NCBI RefSeq assembly: GCF_900188435.1
Contig: NZ_FYFA01000001.1
Span: 1,984,001-2,048,000 of the forward strand
Source of the DNA: Marinobacter sp. es.048
Lineage (GTDB): Bacteria > Pseudomonadota > Gammaproteobacteria > Pseudomonadales > Oleiphilaceae
Direction: 5' to 3'
DNA: 64,000 nucleotides
Program-made: the position numbers and the translations under genes
Shown here: positions 35,865-46,017 of the stretch, piece by piece
Position numbering within the stretch: position 1 is the stretch's first letter
How the letters are laid out: each line of letters starts with the position of its first letter
Notes under the pieces: model-generated
Told to the model about the DNA's origin: nothing
Seen by the model: only the letters and a program-made list of their open reading frames with translations
Database searches by the model: none

Positions 35865-36579
35865 TTGCCGACCGGCGTTGACTTTACAGCAAGATGCTGT
35901 CGGAGTACTGGCGGCGATGCAGGCTGTGTTTGCCCGGGATATGAAGGTGGCCTTCCGGCAGCGGCAGGATCTTCTCAATCCGCTATTGTTCTTTGTCATG
36001 GTCGTAACCCTTTTTCCCCTTGGGGTTAGCCCGGAAGTGTCATTCCTGCGGGAGGCCGGAGCGGGTATCCTCTGGGTGGCGGCGTTGCTGTCGGTGTTGT
36101 TGTCACTGGACCATCTGTTTCGACATGATTTTGATGACGGCACGCTCGAGCAACTGGTGCTTCAGCCCCAGCCCCTGTTTCTGCTGATATTGGCAAAAAC
36201 AGCGGCGCACTGGGTATTGACAGGCTTACCGCTGGTGGTACTGACGCCGGTTTTGGGCGTAATGGTTCATCTCGACGGGAACTCCATCGGAGTTTTGTGT
36301 CTAACGCTGCTGATCGGTACACCTGTGTTGAGCCTGATCGGGTCTATCGGCGCGGCACTGACGCTTGGATTACGGTCGGCAGGGGTACTCTTGTCCCTGC
36401 TGATCATTCCGCTGTACATTCCCGTCCTGATTTTTGGAACGGGAACGGTGGCTTCGGCTGCGGAGGGTGCTCCCGTGGGTGCCTATCTCGCTTTGATGGG
36501 CGCATTTCTGATGCTGGCACTGACTCTGGCGCCCTTCGCATCGGCAGCGGCGCTGCGTATTAGCCTGTCTAACGGGTAA
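35854..36579 (+). CDS. ccmB: Heme exporter membrane protein CcmB
   Basis: A 241-aa protein with six hydrophobic segments and the family pattern FARDMKVAFRQRQDLLNPLLFFVMV. ATG 35854 has GGAGG (35841-35845) eight nt upstream; ATG 35917 (MQAVFARD) is possible and would fit the usual length of about 220 aa. Permease partner of CcmA. Confidence 0.94.
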   Translation: MNADCRPALTLQQDAVGVLAAMQAVFARDMKVAFRQRQDLLNPLLFFVMVVTLFPLGVSPEVSFLREAGAGILWVAALLSVLLSLDHLFRHDFDDGTLEQLVLQPQPLFLLILAKTAAHWVLTGLPLVVLTPVLGVMVHLDGNSIGVLCLTLLIGTPVLSLIGSIGAALTLGLRSAGVLLSLLIIPLYIPVLIFGTGTVASAAEGAPVGAYLALMGAFLMLALTLAPFASAAALRISLSNG

Positions 36580-36610
36580 AACAAGGTAACGGTAGGACGG
36601 TGACCATCTG

Positions 36611-37354
36611 ATGTGGCAATTTTTTCACAAGCTGGGTTCTCCCAAATGGTTCTTCGGGATTGCAGCCCGGCTGATGCCCTGGCTACTGGCAGGTGGCATC
36701 CTGCTGTTGATGGCGGGCATTGTGTGGGGGCTGGCCTTTGCGCCGAAAGATTACCTGCAGGGCAATAGCTACCGGATTATTTTTATTCACGTGCCCACGG
36801 CCTTTCTCGCCCAATCAGTCTACGTAATGATGGCTGTGGCAGCCGTTGTCACTCTGGTTTGGCGCATGAAGCTGGCCGATGTATTTGTGAAGTCGGTCGC
36901 GCCGGTGGGTCTGGTCCTGACCTTTCTTTCACTGTTTACCGGCGCTGTCTGGGGTAAGCCCACCTGGGGAACCTGGTGGGTCTGGGATGCCCGGCTGACC
37001 TCGATGCTGATCCTGCTGTTCCTGTATGGCGGCGTCATTGCCCTGGACAGGGCGATCAATGATGAAAAATCTGCGGCACGGGCGGTAGCGGTGCTTGTGC
37101 TGGTCGGGGTGGTAAATATACCGATTATCCAGTACTCCGTTGAATGGTGGAATACACTACACCAGCCGTCGACGTTCAAACTGACGGAAAAGCCGTCCAT
37201 GCCGGCAGAAATGTGGGTGCCTTTGCTACTGTCGGTGCTGGGGCTTTATCTGCTGTTTGGCTGGCTAGCCTGTCTGCGTATGCAAACAGAGATTCTGTTA
37301 CGCGAGCAGAGAACGCGCTGGGTTAAAGATTACGTTTTGGCCGGGAGGGTCTGA
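36611..37354 (+). CDS. ccmC: Heme-handling protein CcmC
   Basis: A 247-aa six-helix membrane protein with the periplasmic tryptophan-rich WWD signature ([15 protein letters not shown]) and flanking conserved histidines ([19 protein letters not shown]). It loads heme on CcmE. Lies between ccmB and ccmD. Confidence 0.96.
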   Translation: MWQFFHKLGSPKWFFGIAARLMPWLLAGGILLLMAGIVWGLAFAPKDYLQGNSYRIIFIHVPTAFLAQSVYVMMAVAAVVTLVWRMKLADVFVKSVAPVGLVLTFLSLFTGAVWGKPTWGTWWVWDARLTSMLILLFLYGGVIALDRAINDEKSAARAVAVLVLVGVVNIPIIQYSVEWWNTLHQPSTFKLTEKPSMPAEMWVPLLLSVLGLYLLFGWLACLRMQTEILLREQRTRWVKDYVLAGRV

Positions 37355-37357
37355 AGT

Positions 37358-37597
37358 ATGGCGTTTGATTCCTTTTCGGCATTTATGGTGATGGAAGGCC
37401 ACGGGCCCTATGTGTGGTCTTGTTACGCTGCATTTTTCCTGCTTATGATTGGCCTGATGGTCTGGTCACTGCGCCGCCGAAAAGCGGCCATTGAAGCCTG
37501 CCGTCGAGGTTATGAGTTCCAGGCCGGGCGGAAGGATCAGCAGGCGGCATCGGCTTCGGCAGCGTCCTTCACCCGCGTCAAGGTTTCCCAAGACTGA
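37358..37597 (+). CDS. ccmD: CcmD, small heme-exporter subunit
   Basis: A 79-aa protein with one transmembrane helix (YVWSCYAAFFLLMIGLMVWSL) preceded by a conserved short MEGHGPYVW segment and followed by a basic RRRKA stretch. It stabilises the CcmABC-CcmE complex. Starts 3 nt after ccmC. Confidence 0.93.
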   Translation: MAFDSFSAFMVMEGHGPYVWSCYAAFFLLMIGLMVWSLRRRKAAIEACRRGYEFQAGRKDQQAASASAASFTRVKVSQD

Positions 37598-37611
37598 AAG
37601 GCAGATAGCTG

Positions 37612-38082
37612 ATGCATCCAATCCGAAAAAAGCGACTGACAATCGTCCTGTTCCTCCTGGTGGGACTGGGCATTGCTGTGAGTCTGACCACCTACGCGTT
37701 GCGCCAGAACATCAATCTGTTCTACGACCCCACCCAGATTTCCGCAGGTGAAGCGCCGTTAGATGTCAGAATCCGGGCCGGTGGCATGGTCGAGGAAGGA
37801 TCGGTTCTCCGTGATCCGGACAGCCTGATGGTTGAGTTCAAGGTAACCGACTTCAACGCGTCAGTGCCGGTCCAGTACACAGGTATCCTTCCGGATCTGT
37901 TTGCCGAAGGGCAGGGCGTAGTTGCCATGGGCAGACTGGATAATAACGGTCGCTTTGTGGCCGATCAGGTTCTGGCCAAGCATGACGAAAACTATATGCC
38001 GCCGGAAGTTGCGGATGCACTGGAGAAGGCCGCGAAGGGCCAGCAAAAAGCCAGTGGCAGTGCGGAAACCGTATCCTACTAA
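37612..38082 (+). CDS. ccmE: Periplasmic heme chaperone CcmE
   Basis: A 156-aa protein with an N-terminal membrane anchor, a beta-barrel domain ([16 protein letters not shown]) and the heme-binding motif HDENY: His near residue 124 binds the heme vinyl group covalently and Tyr128 ligates the iron. It passes heme from CcmC to CcmF. Confidence 0.96.
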   Translation: MHPIRKKRLTIVLFLLVGLGIAVSLTTYALRQNINLFYDPTQISAGEAPLDVRIRAGGMVEEGSVLRDPDSLMVEFKVTDFNASVPVQYTGILPDLFAEGQGVVAMGRLDNNGRFVADQVLAKHDENYMPPEVADALEKAAKGQQKASGSAETVSY

Positions 38083-38119
38083 CCGTTTTATTTAACAGCC
38101 TGGTTTCTGGAGGCCTTTG

Positions 38120-40126
38120 ATGTATCCCGAACTCGGACAGCTTGCACTGATTCTCGCGCTGTTGTTGGCAGTGCTCCTTTCCGTAGTCCCCCTCGCCGGT
38201 TCCCTGACCGGCCGGGACAATCTTCAGGCATTTGCCAGGCCGCTGGCGTCGGGCATGTTTGTTTTTATCGGTCTTGCCTTCGCAGTTCTGACCCACGCGT
38301 TCGTGACCGACGACTTTTCCGTGGCCTATGTTGCCAATAACAGCAACAGCCTGCTGCCCTGGTATTACAAGTTCAGTGCGGTCTGGGGCGGTCACGAGGG
38401 CTCACTGCTGCTCTGGATACTGATGCTGGCTGGCTGGACATTGGCGGTCGCTGTGTTCAGCCGCCGCCTGCCTGCGGTGATGATCTCCCAGGTGCTCTCG
38501 GTATTGGGTATGGTCTGTGTGGGCTTCCTGCTGTTTATTGTTCTCACCTCGAATCCATTCGACCGCCTGCTGCCCAATGTGCCTGCCGATGGCGCGGATC
38601 TTAACCCGTTGCTGCAGGATTTCGGGCTGATTGTTCATCCGCCGATGCTCTACATGGGGTATGTCGGCTTTGCGGTGGCTTTCGCTTTTGCAATCGCCGC
38701 CCTGATCAATGGCCGGCTTGATGCTGCCTGGGCCCGTTGGTCGCGCCCGTGGACCACAGTTGCCTGGGCGTTTCTCTCCCTTGGTATTGCGCTCGGAAGC
38801 TGGTGGGCCTATTACGAGCTTGGCTGGGGCGGCTGGTGGTTCTGGGATCCGGTGGAGAATGCGTCGCTGTTGCCGTGGCTGTCCGGTACTGCGTTGATGC
38901 ATTCGCTGGCGGTGACAGAGAAACGCGGCGTGTTCAAGAGCTGGACAGTGTTGCTGGCGATCGTAACATTTGCTCTCAGCCTGCTTGGTACCTTCCTCGT
39001 TCGATCGGGGGTGCTGACCTCGGTTCACGCCTTTGCCTCTGATCCGGAGCGGGGCACTTTCCTGCTGGCCCTGCTTGCAGTAACAGTGATCGCAAGTCTC
39101 GCGCTCTATGCATTCCGGGCGCCTGTAGTGCATGTCCGCTCCCGTTATGGCTCGCTATCGCGGGAAGTGTTTCTGCTGTTCAATAACGTGCTCCTGGTTT
39201 CAGCGACGCTTCTGGTTGCCGTCGGCACCTTGTATCCGTTGGTCCTTGATTACCTGGATCTGGGCAAGCTGTCGATCGGTGAACCGTTCTTCAACCTGAC
39301 GTTCAGTCCCCTGGCGGTGGCGACGGGCCTGTTGTTGGGTGCCGGCATTTTCTCCCGGTGGAAGAAAACCGATGGTGGCTGGTTGGCGCGAAAGCTGCTC
39401 TGGCCCCTGGCAATCAGCATTGTCGCCACCACCGCTGTACTGATCGGTTACGGCGGCTTCAAGCCGTGGGCGTTCCTGGGCATTTTCTCCGCTATGTGGG
39501 TAACGGTTGCCACCTTCTGGGATCTCTGGGACAAGTCCTCTTCCCGGAAAGGCCGCATCCATGGGCTCAAGCGCCAATCCCGCAGCTATTTCGGCATGGT
39601 GCTCGGACATCTTGGCTTGGCTATTACCATGGCGGGCGCAACGGTGGTGTCGAACTACGGTATCGAGCGGGATGTACGCATGGTGCCGGGTGATGTAGCG
39701 ACAGTCGGTGATTATCAGTTCGTGTTCAAGGACATCGGTGCGCGTCAGGGCCCCAACTTTACCGCTCAGTACGGCACCTTTGATGTCATGCTGGATGGCG
39801 AGCGAGTTTCCGTGCTCCATCCTGAAAAGCGCCAGTATTCAGTTGGTATGAGCGTTATGACTGAGGCCGACATCGACGCCGGCCTGTTCCGGGACATCTT
39901 CGTGGCTATTGGTGAACGTATCACCGACGAGGCCTGGGCCATTCGCCTGCAATACAAGCCACTTGTACGCTGGCTCTGGCTGGGCTCTCTGTTTATGGCG
40001 GCCGGAGGCTTCCTGGCTATCTCGGATCGCCGGTATCGAATCCGGGAGGGCGCCGACCAGAAGGTGCAGGCCGGCCCTGGGGTGCCGGAACCTGGCTCTG
40101 CCACGTCCGCCGGAGCAACCTCATGA
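38120..40126 (+). CDS. ccmF: Cytochrome c heme lyase subunit CcmF
   Basis: A 668-aa protein with about 15 transmembrane helices and the WWD signature (ELGWGGWWFWDPVENASLLPW) split by conserved histidines. With CcmH and CcmI it attaches heme to apocytochrome c. ATG 38120 follows GGAGG (38109-38113). Overlaps ccmG by 4 nt. Confidence 0.96.
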   Translation: MYPELGQLALILALLLAVLLSVVPLAGSLTGRDNLQAFARPLASGMFVFIGLAFAVLTHAFVTDDFSVAYVANNSNSLLPWYYKFSAVWGGHEGSLLLWILMLAGWTLAVAVFSRRLPAVMISQVLSVLGMVCVGFLLFIVLTSNPFDRLLPNVPADGADLNPLLQDFGLIVHPPMLYMGYVGFAVAFAFAIAALINGRLDAAWARWSRPWTTVAWAFLSLGIALGSWWAYYELGWGGWWFWDPVENASLLPWLSGTALMHSLAVTEKRGVFKSWTVLLAIVTFALSLLGTFLVRSGVLTSVHAFASDPERGTFLLALLAVTVIASLALYAFRAPVVHVRSRYGSLSREVFLLFNNVLLVSATLLVAVGTLYPLVLDYLDLGKLSIGEPFFNLTFSPLAVATGLLLGAGIFSRWKKTDGGWLARKLLWPLAISIVATTAVLIGYGGFKPWAFLGIFSAMWVTVATFWDLWDKSSSRKGRIHGLKRQSRSYFGMVLGHLGLAITMAGATVVSNYGIERDVRMVPGDVATVGDYQFVFKDIGARQGPNFTAQYGTFDVMLDGERVSVLHPEKRQYSVGMSVMTEADIDAGLFRDIFVAIGERITDEAWAIRLQYKPLVRWLWLGSLFMAAGGFLAISDRRYRIREGADQKVQAGPGVPEPGSATSAGATS

Positions 40127-40659
40127 AGCGGTTCCTGCTCTTTCTGCCGCTGCTGATCGCCCTTGTAGTCGGTGTGGTGCTGTTCGCGGGTATTGGCAAG
40201 GATCCCACCAAGCTTGAGTCGGTGCTGGTCGGCAAGCCAGTGCCGGCATTCAGCCTGAAGGACCTGCACAACCCGGAGACCATGCTGGACCAGAGCCTTT
40301 TCCGTGGCCAGGTCAGCCTGTTGAATGTATGGGGAACCTGGTGTCCCGCCTGTAAGGATGAGCACGCCGACCTGATTTGGCTGGCCGAAGAGAAAGGCGT
40401 CAATATCATTGGTCTGAACTACAAGGACAACCGTGAGGATGCCTTGGTCTGGCTTGATCGTTTAGGGGACCCATACCGGAAAACCATCTACGACCCTCGG
40501 GGCACGCTCGGGTTCGATCTGGGGGTATACGGAGCACCGGAGACCTTCGTGATTGATGCCGGCGGTGTCGTCCGCTATCGCCACGTGGGTGTCGTCAATG
40601 AAACGGTCTGGGAGGAGAAGTTGCTCCCGGTCATCAATGACGTTCGGGGGAATGGCTGA
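40123..40659 (+). CDS. ccmG: Thiol:disulfide interchange protein CcmG (DsbE)
   Basis: A 178-aa thioredoxin-fold protein with an N-terminal membrane anchor and active site WCPAC (Cys74, Cys77) preceded by NVWGTW. It keeps the CXXCH cysteines of apocytochrome reduced. It overlaps ccmF (ATGA) and ccmH by one base. Confidence 0.95.
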   Translation: MKRFLLFLPLLIALVVGVVLFAGIGKDPTKLESVLVGKPVPAFSLKDLHNPETMLDQSLFRGQVSLLNVWGTWCPACKDEHADLIWLAEEKGVNIIGLNYKDNREDALVWLDRLGDPYRKTIYDPRGTLGFDLGVYGAPETFVIDAGGVVRYRHVGVVNETVWEEKLLPVINDVRGNG

Positions 40660-41132
40660 TGCTCCGGATCCTCTACCTGGTTTTTGCACTTCTGTTTTCA
40701 GGAATCGCTGCAGCCGATGTAGCTGACGTATACGATTTTGAGGATCGGGTCGAGGAGCAGCGTTTCCAGAACCTGATTTCGGAACTGCGCTGCCCGAAAT
40801 GTCAGAACCAGAACATTGCCGATTCCAACGCGCCTATCTCGAAGGACATGCGGGATGTTGTCTATCGGATGATGAAAGACGGGTCCAGTAACGAGGAAAT
40901 CGTTGAGTCTCTCGTTGGCAGGTTTGGTGAGTTTGTTCGCTACAAACCCGAGCTGGACAGCCGGACATTCCTGCTCTGGGCGACACCTGCGATCGCGGTG
41001 TTCGGCGGGTTTTTGGTGGTTGCCGGTGTGGTTATCCGTTCCCGGCGAGCGGGCCCGTCAGGCCCGGCGTTGAGCACTGAAGAGAAAGCCCGTGTCGACA
41101 AAATGCTGACAGAGCAGGACAGACCGTCCTGA
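40659..41132 (+). CDS. ccmH: Cytochrome c maturation protein CcmH
   Basis: A 157-aa protein with signal peptide (LVFALLFSGIAAA), the redox motif LRCPKCQNQNI (Cys45, Cys48) and a C-terminal transmembrane helix. It acts with CcmG on the apocytochrome. This is the short CcmH; the TPR part is encoded separately as ccmI. Confidence 0.95.
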   Translation: MLRILYLVFALLFSGIAAADVADVYDFEDRVEEQRFQNLISELRCPKCQNQNIADSNAPISKDMRDVVYRMMKDGSSNEEIVESLVGRFGEFVRYKPELDSRTFLLWATPAIAVFGGFLVVAGVVIRSRRAGPSGPALSTEEKARVDKMLTEQDRPS

Positions 41133-41200
41133 AGCCGGCACTTGTCGGCATGTCCTGGCCGCTACCTCATTCTTAATTCTGAACCTGTGACTGAAACTTC

Positions 41201-42469
41201 ATGACTGACATTTTCTGGATTGCCGCAACGGTACTGATCGTTCTTGCCCTGATGTTTGTGTTGTACCCGGTCTTTTTCCATCGGCTCGGTGCGAGAAAAC
41301 AGACAGACCTGAAAAACCAGAATCTGATGGCCTATCGCTCCAGGATGAAGGAGCTCGATAACGAATACGAGGCCGGTATTCTGGACGACGAAAATTACCG
41401 TCAACTCAAAGAAGAGCTTGCGGGAAGCATGCTCGATGACGTTCCGGAGCAGGAACAGGTAAGGCCCGTGATCAGTGGCCGCAGGAGCGCCATGGCAGTG
41501 GCGCTGGTATCGATTCTTCTGATCCCCGCGGCCACCGTTTATCTGTATGAGCGCTGGGGCGCGATGGACCGGGTTGAACAGTTCATCACTATGCAGGAAA
41601 TGGGAGCTACCGAAGGATCGAGACAGGCCCAGATGACCGAGCTTTCCGGGCAGCTCAGGGAGCGGCTGGAAGCCAGCCCGGATAACCCGGATGGCTGGGC
41701 GATGCTGGGGCGCACCTACATGCGCCTGGAGCGCTATGACGATGCAGCCTGGGCATTCCGGCAACTGGCCGACAGTGTAAATGACGATAGCCGGGCGAGA
41801 GCCGTTGCTTATGGTCTGTCTGCCCAGGCGCTGTTCTTCGGTAGCCAGGGCGCAATGACGAAAGAGGTTACGGCGGCCATTGAACAGGCCCGTGAGCTGA
41901 ACCCGGATGAAGTGAATGCCCTCGGGTTGCTGGGGATCAACGCCTTCAGCCAGCAGAACTATCGGGAAGCCATCGAGTACTGGGAGCGAATCGAAATCGT
42001 AGCACCGGACCACCCCCAGATTGGCTCCATTCGGGAAGGTATTCGTGAAGCCTACACCCGTCTCGGCGAGGAACCACCGGCACAGGTGGCCGCAGCCGAA
42101 ACCTCCGGTGCTGGGGTTACCGTTCGGGTAACGCTTTCCGAGGACTTCCAGACTCAGGTGCCTGCAGATACCACGCTGTTCCTGTTTGCCCGCCAGCCCA
42201 ATGTCCAGCAGGGTCCGCCTCTGGCAGTAGCGCGGCTGACGGCAGATCAGTTGCCGGTGGAGATCCGGCTGGACGACCGGTACGCCATGTCACCCCAGGC
42301 CACCATTTCCAGTGTTGAAGAGGTTGTCGTGACGGCCCGTCTCAGCCGTTCAGGCAGTGTCAGCGCCCAAGCGGGCGACTGGCAGGGCAGCACCGACGCG
42401 CCCATAAGTGTTAATGAAAGCCAGGAAGCGCCGGTAGCGGTTGTGATTGATCAGCAGTTGATTGATTAA
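41201..42469 (+). CDS. ccmI: Cytochrome c maturation protein CcmI (TPR)
   Basis: A 422-aa protein: first transmembrane helix at residues 1-20, cytoplasmic loop with a leucine-zipper-like segment, second helix near residue 98, then periplasmic TPR repeats (DGWAMLGRTYMRLERYDDAAWAF) and a C-terminal beta domain. It presents apocytochrome c to CcmF-CcmH. It is the last ccm gene, separated from ccmH by 68 nt, and converges on batD with a 3-nt gap. Confidence 0.92.
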   Translation: MTDIFWIAATVLIVLALMFVLYPVFFHRLGARKQTDLKNQNLMAYRSRMKELDNEYEAGILDDENYRQLKEELAGSMLDDVPEQEQVRPVISGRRSAMAVALVSILLIPAATVYLYERWGAMDRVEQFITMQEMGATEGSRQAQMTELSGQLRERLEASPDNPDGWAMLGRTYMRLERYDDAAWAFRQLADSVNDDSRARAVAYGLSAQALFFGSQGAMTKEVTAAIEQARELNPDEVNALGLLGINAFSQQNYREAIEYWERIEIVAPDHPQIGSIREGIREAYTRLGEEPPAQVAAAETSGAGVTVRVTLSEDFQTQVPADTTLFLFARQPNVQQGPPLAVARLTADQLPVEIRLDDRYAMSPQATISSVEEVVVTARLSRSGSVSAQAGDWQGSTDAPISVNESQEAPVAVVIDQQLID

Positions 42470-42472
42470 CCC

Positions 42473-44209
42473 TCAGGACAGGCCCTCCGGATAGAGCGGA
42501 GGCAGGTCGGCCATGGTTTTGTCCGGTGTCCGTTTCCGGATATGTTCAAGGGCTCGTGCCAATGGTCGACCATCCCAGGCGTCGTGCTCGTGTCGGGGCG
42601 CAAAAAGCCTGGCCTGAAGCCTTCGGAGTTCCGTGGCCAGTGTCTCGTCGCCGAAATGATCGACAACGTCAGACGCAGAGCGGAAGCCGTGGCCGGGCGA
42701 GTGCAGATTTGCCCACTCCACCACAAGTTCCGGTGTCATTGCTGCGCCATCTCTCGCGGCCTTGGCCAGACGGTCGAAGGCGGCATCTTCATCCCGCTTG
42801 TCAGTCTGTTCCGACGTCACTTTTCGGCCTTTGCCTGACCACCACCATGCCAGTAACGTCCCGGCCCAGAGAATTCCCAGCAGCAGGCTGAGCCATTGCC
42901 AGAGTCCGGTTTCGTCAGCTGCCGGTTCAATCGAGGGTTCAATGTTGGCGGCATCGGGTTCCCGATCTGAACTGCCCTGGTCGGTTTGCGGGGGCGCAGC
43001 CGCGGCAACGGCATGCGGGTCTTTTACCGTCAGCGTTTTCTCCGGAATGACGGCAACACGTTCCCGATCCGCTTCGGTATCCCACCAGTAAATGCGAATG
43101 GCTGGCAACGTCATCTGTCCCGCCTCAACCGGTACCAGAGCCACGGATTGCTTCAGCGAAGAGGTCAGGCCCGCCGGCGTTGTTTCGGTCTGCCTCTCTG
43201 GCTCTTCCGGGTAACTTCTCAGTCCGTCCGGGACAGTATCGGGTAAGGGTGGCAGGGCCTCCCCGGGCAAGCCCGCCGCCGTCAGCCTGATCTCTCGGGT
43301 AATGTTTTCACCGGTCGCGACTTCCAGCGACGGGGGAAGCCCGGACTCTTCAAGCGACAAGCCGGTTGCCGGCAGCCAGGTATCTCCACTGAACTGGGAA
43401 GGAACATCCTTGACCGGCACCTCAAAAAGCTCCTCACTGTCCCTCAGAAAACGGAGGCTGCCGGAGGCATCCCTGGCCTGTCCCTCGAAGCGCACAGGGG
43501 GCAGATTCAAGGTTCCTGGCCGTTGGGGGAAGATCGCGTAACGGCGCTCCACCACGCGGTATCGCACACCGTCGCGATAGCGTGAAAATTCCTGCTGCCT
43601 GCCCAGGGATTCGATAATCACATGGGGATGAGTCGGCTCAGACAGCTCGCCGCGAATCAGGTTACCCCTGAAGAAAAGCCGCACTGTCAGGATCAACTGC
43701 TCCTGTACATAGACTTCATCCTTGTCGGCGGACAGCTCGATAAAACTGTCCCGTCCAGTCGCGGCCTGGTCCGGCGGCGAGCCGTCTAAGACTTCCACGG
43801 TAACCGGCTCCGAAACAGCATCCTTGAAGTTGAGTGCAGGGATGGTCAGTTCGCCGGTGGTTTTCGGTGCCAGTTGGTAGGTCCAGGTGATTTCGCCCAC
43901 CATCTGACTGTTTACGGTGCGGATACTGTACTGCTGGTTCTGTGCCAGGATTTCAAAATCGGGTTCCACCTTCTCGATATCAGGCTTTGGCAGGCTCGAC
44001 ATGTCGAAGTCGAACAGGTTGCCGAGATTGATGTCGATCTCCATGCTGCCTTTTACGGTCAGGGTAAGAACCTCGCCCTCATAGAGACGGGTCCGGTCTG
44101 GCTCGACTGTCAGTTGCCGGGCCTGTGTATGGGTTTGTGCCTGGGCCGGCAGCCAGAGTGCCGTCAGAAGAAACAGACAGATGGCGGGTATCATCAGCCG
44201 TTTTACCAT
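42473..44209 (-). CDS. batD: BatD-family protein (oxygen-tolerance type)
   Basis: A 578-aa protein with signal peptide (ICLFLLTALWLPAQAQ), several beta-rich repeats typical of BatD (LTVEPDRTRLYEGEVLTLTV; QLILTVRLFFRGNLIRGELS), a transmembrane helix near residue 445 and a cytoplasmic tail. It is the last gene of a leftward MoxR-DUF58-DUF4381-BatA-BatB/C-BatD cluster. The role of Bat proteins is poorly defined; envelope stress or complex maturation is proposed from other bacteria. It overlaps the upstream gene by 7 nt. Confidence 0.86.
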   Translation of the reverse strand: MVKRLMIPAICLFLLTALWLPAQAQTHTQARQLTVEPDRTRLYEGEVLTLTVKGSMEIDINLGNLFDFDMSSLPKPDIEKVEPDFEILAQNQQYSIRTVNSQMVGEITWTYQLAPKTTGELTIPALNFKDAVSEPVTVEVLDGSPPDQAATGRDSFIELSADKDEVYVQEQLILTVRLFFRGNLIRGELSEPTHPHVIIESLGRQQEFSRYRDGVRYRVVERRYAIFPQRPGTLNLPPVRFEGQARDASGSLRFLRDSEELFEVPVKDVPSQFSGDTWLPATGLSLEESGLPPSLEVATGENITREIRLTAAGLPGEALPPLPDTVPDGLRSYPEEPERQTETTPAGLTSSLKQSVALVPVEAGQMTLPAIRIYWWDTEADRERVAVIPEKTLTVKDPHAVAAAAPPQTDQGSSDREPDAANIEPSIEPAADETGLWQWLSLLLGILWAGTLLAWWWSGKGRKVTSEQTDKRDEDAAFDRLAKAARDGAAMTPELVVEWANLHSPGHGFRSASDVVDHFGDETLATELRRLQARLFAPRHEHDAWDGRPLARALEHIRKRTPDKTMADLPPLYPEGLS

Positions 44210-46017
44210 GGTGTATCGCCCTCATCGGATGGAGTCTGGCGTTGTTGATACTGCTGCAGGAACTTCCTCTGCAATAAGCCGCCCGGGTTGTCCGGGACCC
44301 GTCTGAGCCATTGCTCCTGGCTCTGGGTCAACGGCGTTTCAGAAATAGGGGCGGGCGCCTGAGCCTGGCCTGGCGATGATTCGTTGTCGCCAGATGCCTG
44401 CTCTGGGTTGCCGTCCTCGCCGGATTCCTGCTGATTCTGCTCATCGGCCTGATTGTTTTGCTGATCCTGGTTGCCGGGCGAGGACTGACTGTTTTCGGGG
44501 GTTTGCTGCTGATTATTACCCGAGCTGCCAGAATTTTCGCTTTCACTGTTTCCGTCCTGATTCTCACCGTTCTGTTGCTGATTGCCTTCGTTGCCCTGGG
44601 ACTCTCCGGAATCCTGTTGGTTGTTGTTCTGGCTACCGTCCTGACCCTGTTGCTGTTGGTTCAGAAGCTCCTCGACAATCTTCCGGTTGTGCCGGGCATC
44701 CTCCATTTCAGGGGATTTTTCCAGGGCTGCATCGTAGGCAGCCAGAGCCTCCTGCAGTTTGCCGGCACGGGCCAGTGCGTTACCCCGGTTATAATTGGCA
44801 CGTGGGCCCTGTGAACGGGCAAACGCCTGGGCGGCGTCTTCAAACTGGCCAGAATGATACAGTGCGGAACCTTGCCATTCCGGGTCATCCAGTTGCCGGG
44901 CGGCTGTTTCCGGGCTTTTCTCGATCAGTTCAGGGGCCCTTTGATCCTCCCGTTGCCAGAGCTCATCCCAGCTTATGGCTGCAGCTGGCTGTGGCCAGAC
45001 CGGCAACAGCATCAGTGCGAGGGCACTGAAGGCACCGCGGCGCCAGCCCATTAAAACCAGGGGAAGGGCGAGCCAGAGTAGCCAATAGCCATCATCCTGC
45101 CAGCGACTGACCGTCAGGCCATCTTCTGACTCCTGCCATTCGTCGCTGTCCCTCGGGCTCAGGTTCAGGGATTGAATATCGGTATCGTCGAGGGTCAGCT
45201 CATGGCTCTGGCCACCGGTACTGCCAGCGAGTTTCGCCAGCGCTTCCGGGTCGGCGCGACTGATAACAATGTCGCCGTTTTCCCGGATAAAGCCGCGTCG
45301 GGCCAGGGGAATGGGACCACCTTCCTCGGTGCCGACAACCAGGGTATTCAACGCATACCCGGTGCCGGAGAGCGCATTTCGGATGGTTCCCTCGTAGCTA
45401 TCGTTAATGCGGTCTGTGATCAGCAGTATGCGACCTTCGCCCGGTGCGCCCTGCTCAAGTAACGCCTTTGCGCGGGCAACCGCGAGATCCGCCCGGTTGC
45501 CCGTGGCTGGCATGATGACCGGGTCCAGGACGTTAAGCATGCCCTCAATGGTACGGCCATCCTCGGTCAGTGGTGTCACCACGTGGGCATCGCCCGAAAA
45601 GACCAGCAGGCCGGTCAGGCTACCTTCCCGAAGCTCGAGAATATCCCGGATTTTCCGTTTGGCCCGGGTCAGGCGATCAGGCTCCAGGTCCGTGGCCAGC
45701 ATGGACAGTGACAGGTCCAGTGCAATCACGAGGCTGTCGACCGGTTGTTTCAGTGGGGTGGGTGCCTCCCGCCAGGCCGGCCCGGCCAGGGCCAGGGACA
45801 GAATGATCAAGGCAGCAGTAGCCGGAACCAGAGGCGATTTCGTTGCTTTGCCCGAGCTGCCATCATGACGAATCAGCGGCGATAGCAAACGGGCTGGAAT
45901 AAGCCGGGACCAGCCGCTGTCGCCCAGGCGCATTTGCCGGAATGCCAGATACAGGATCGGTAACAGAAGGAGCAGCAATAGCCAGAACGGTCGCAGAAAA
46001 TGGAAGTCAGCCCACAT
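44203..46017 (-). CDS. batB: BatB/BatC fusion: VWA domain plus TPR and Gln/Asn-rich tail
   Basis: A 604-aa protein: two N-terminal transmembrane helices, a VWA domain with MIDAS motif DLSLSM near residue 100, another hydrophobic stretch, then TPR repeats (ALYHSGQFEDAAQAFARSQG; NYNRGNALARAGKLQEALAA) as in BatC. The following roughly 125 residues are almost only Gln, Asn, Gly, Ser and Glu, a prion-like low-complexity region, before a short conserved end (LTQSQEQWLRRVPDNPGGLLQRKFL). ATG 46017 (MWADFHFL) is chosen; the frame continues upstream without support. Confidence 0.87.
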   Translation of the reverse strand: MWADFHFLRPFWLLLLLLLPILYLAFRQMRLGDSGWSRLIPARLLSPLIRHDGSSGKATKSPLVPATAALIILSLALAGPAWREAPTPLKQPVDSLVIALDLSLSMLATDLEPDRLTRAKRKIRDILELREGSLTGLLVFSGDAHVVTPLTEDGRTIEGMLNVLDPVIMPATGNRADLAVARAKALLEQGAPGEGRILLITDRINDSYEGTIRNALSGTGYALNTLVVGTEEGGPIPLARRGFIRENGDIVISRADPEALAKLAGSTGGQSHELTLDDTDIQSLNLSPRDSDEWQESEDGLTVSRWQDDGYWLLWLALPLVLMGWRRGAFSALALMLLPVWPQPAAAISWDELWQREDQRAPELIEKSPETAARQLDDPEWQGSALYHSGQFEDAAQAFARSQGPRANYNRGNALARAGKLQEALAAYDAALEKSPEMEDARHNRKIVEELLNQQQQGQDGSQNNNQQDSGESQGNEGNQQQNGENQDGNSESENSGSSGNNQQQTPENSQSSPGNQDQQNNQADEQNQQESGEDGNPEQASGDNESSPGQAQAPAPISETPLTQSQEQWLRRVPDNPGGLLQRKFLQQYQQRQTPSDEGDTPW

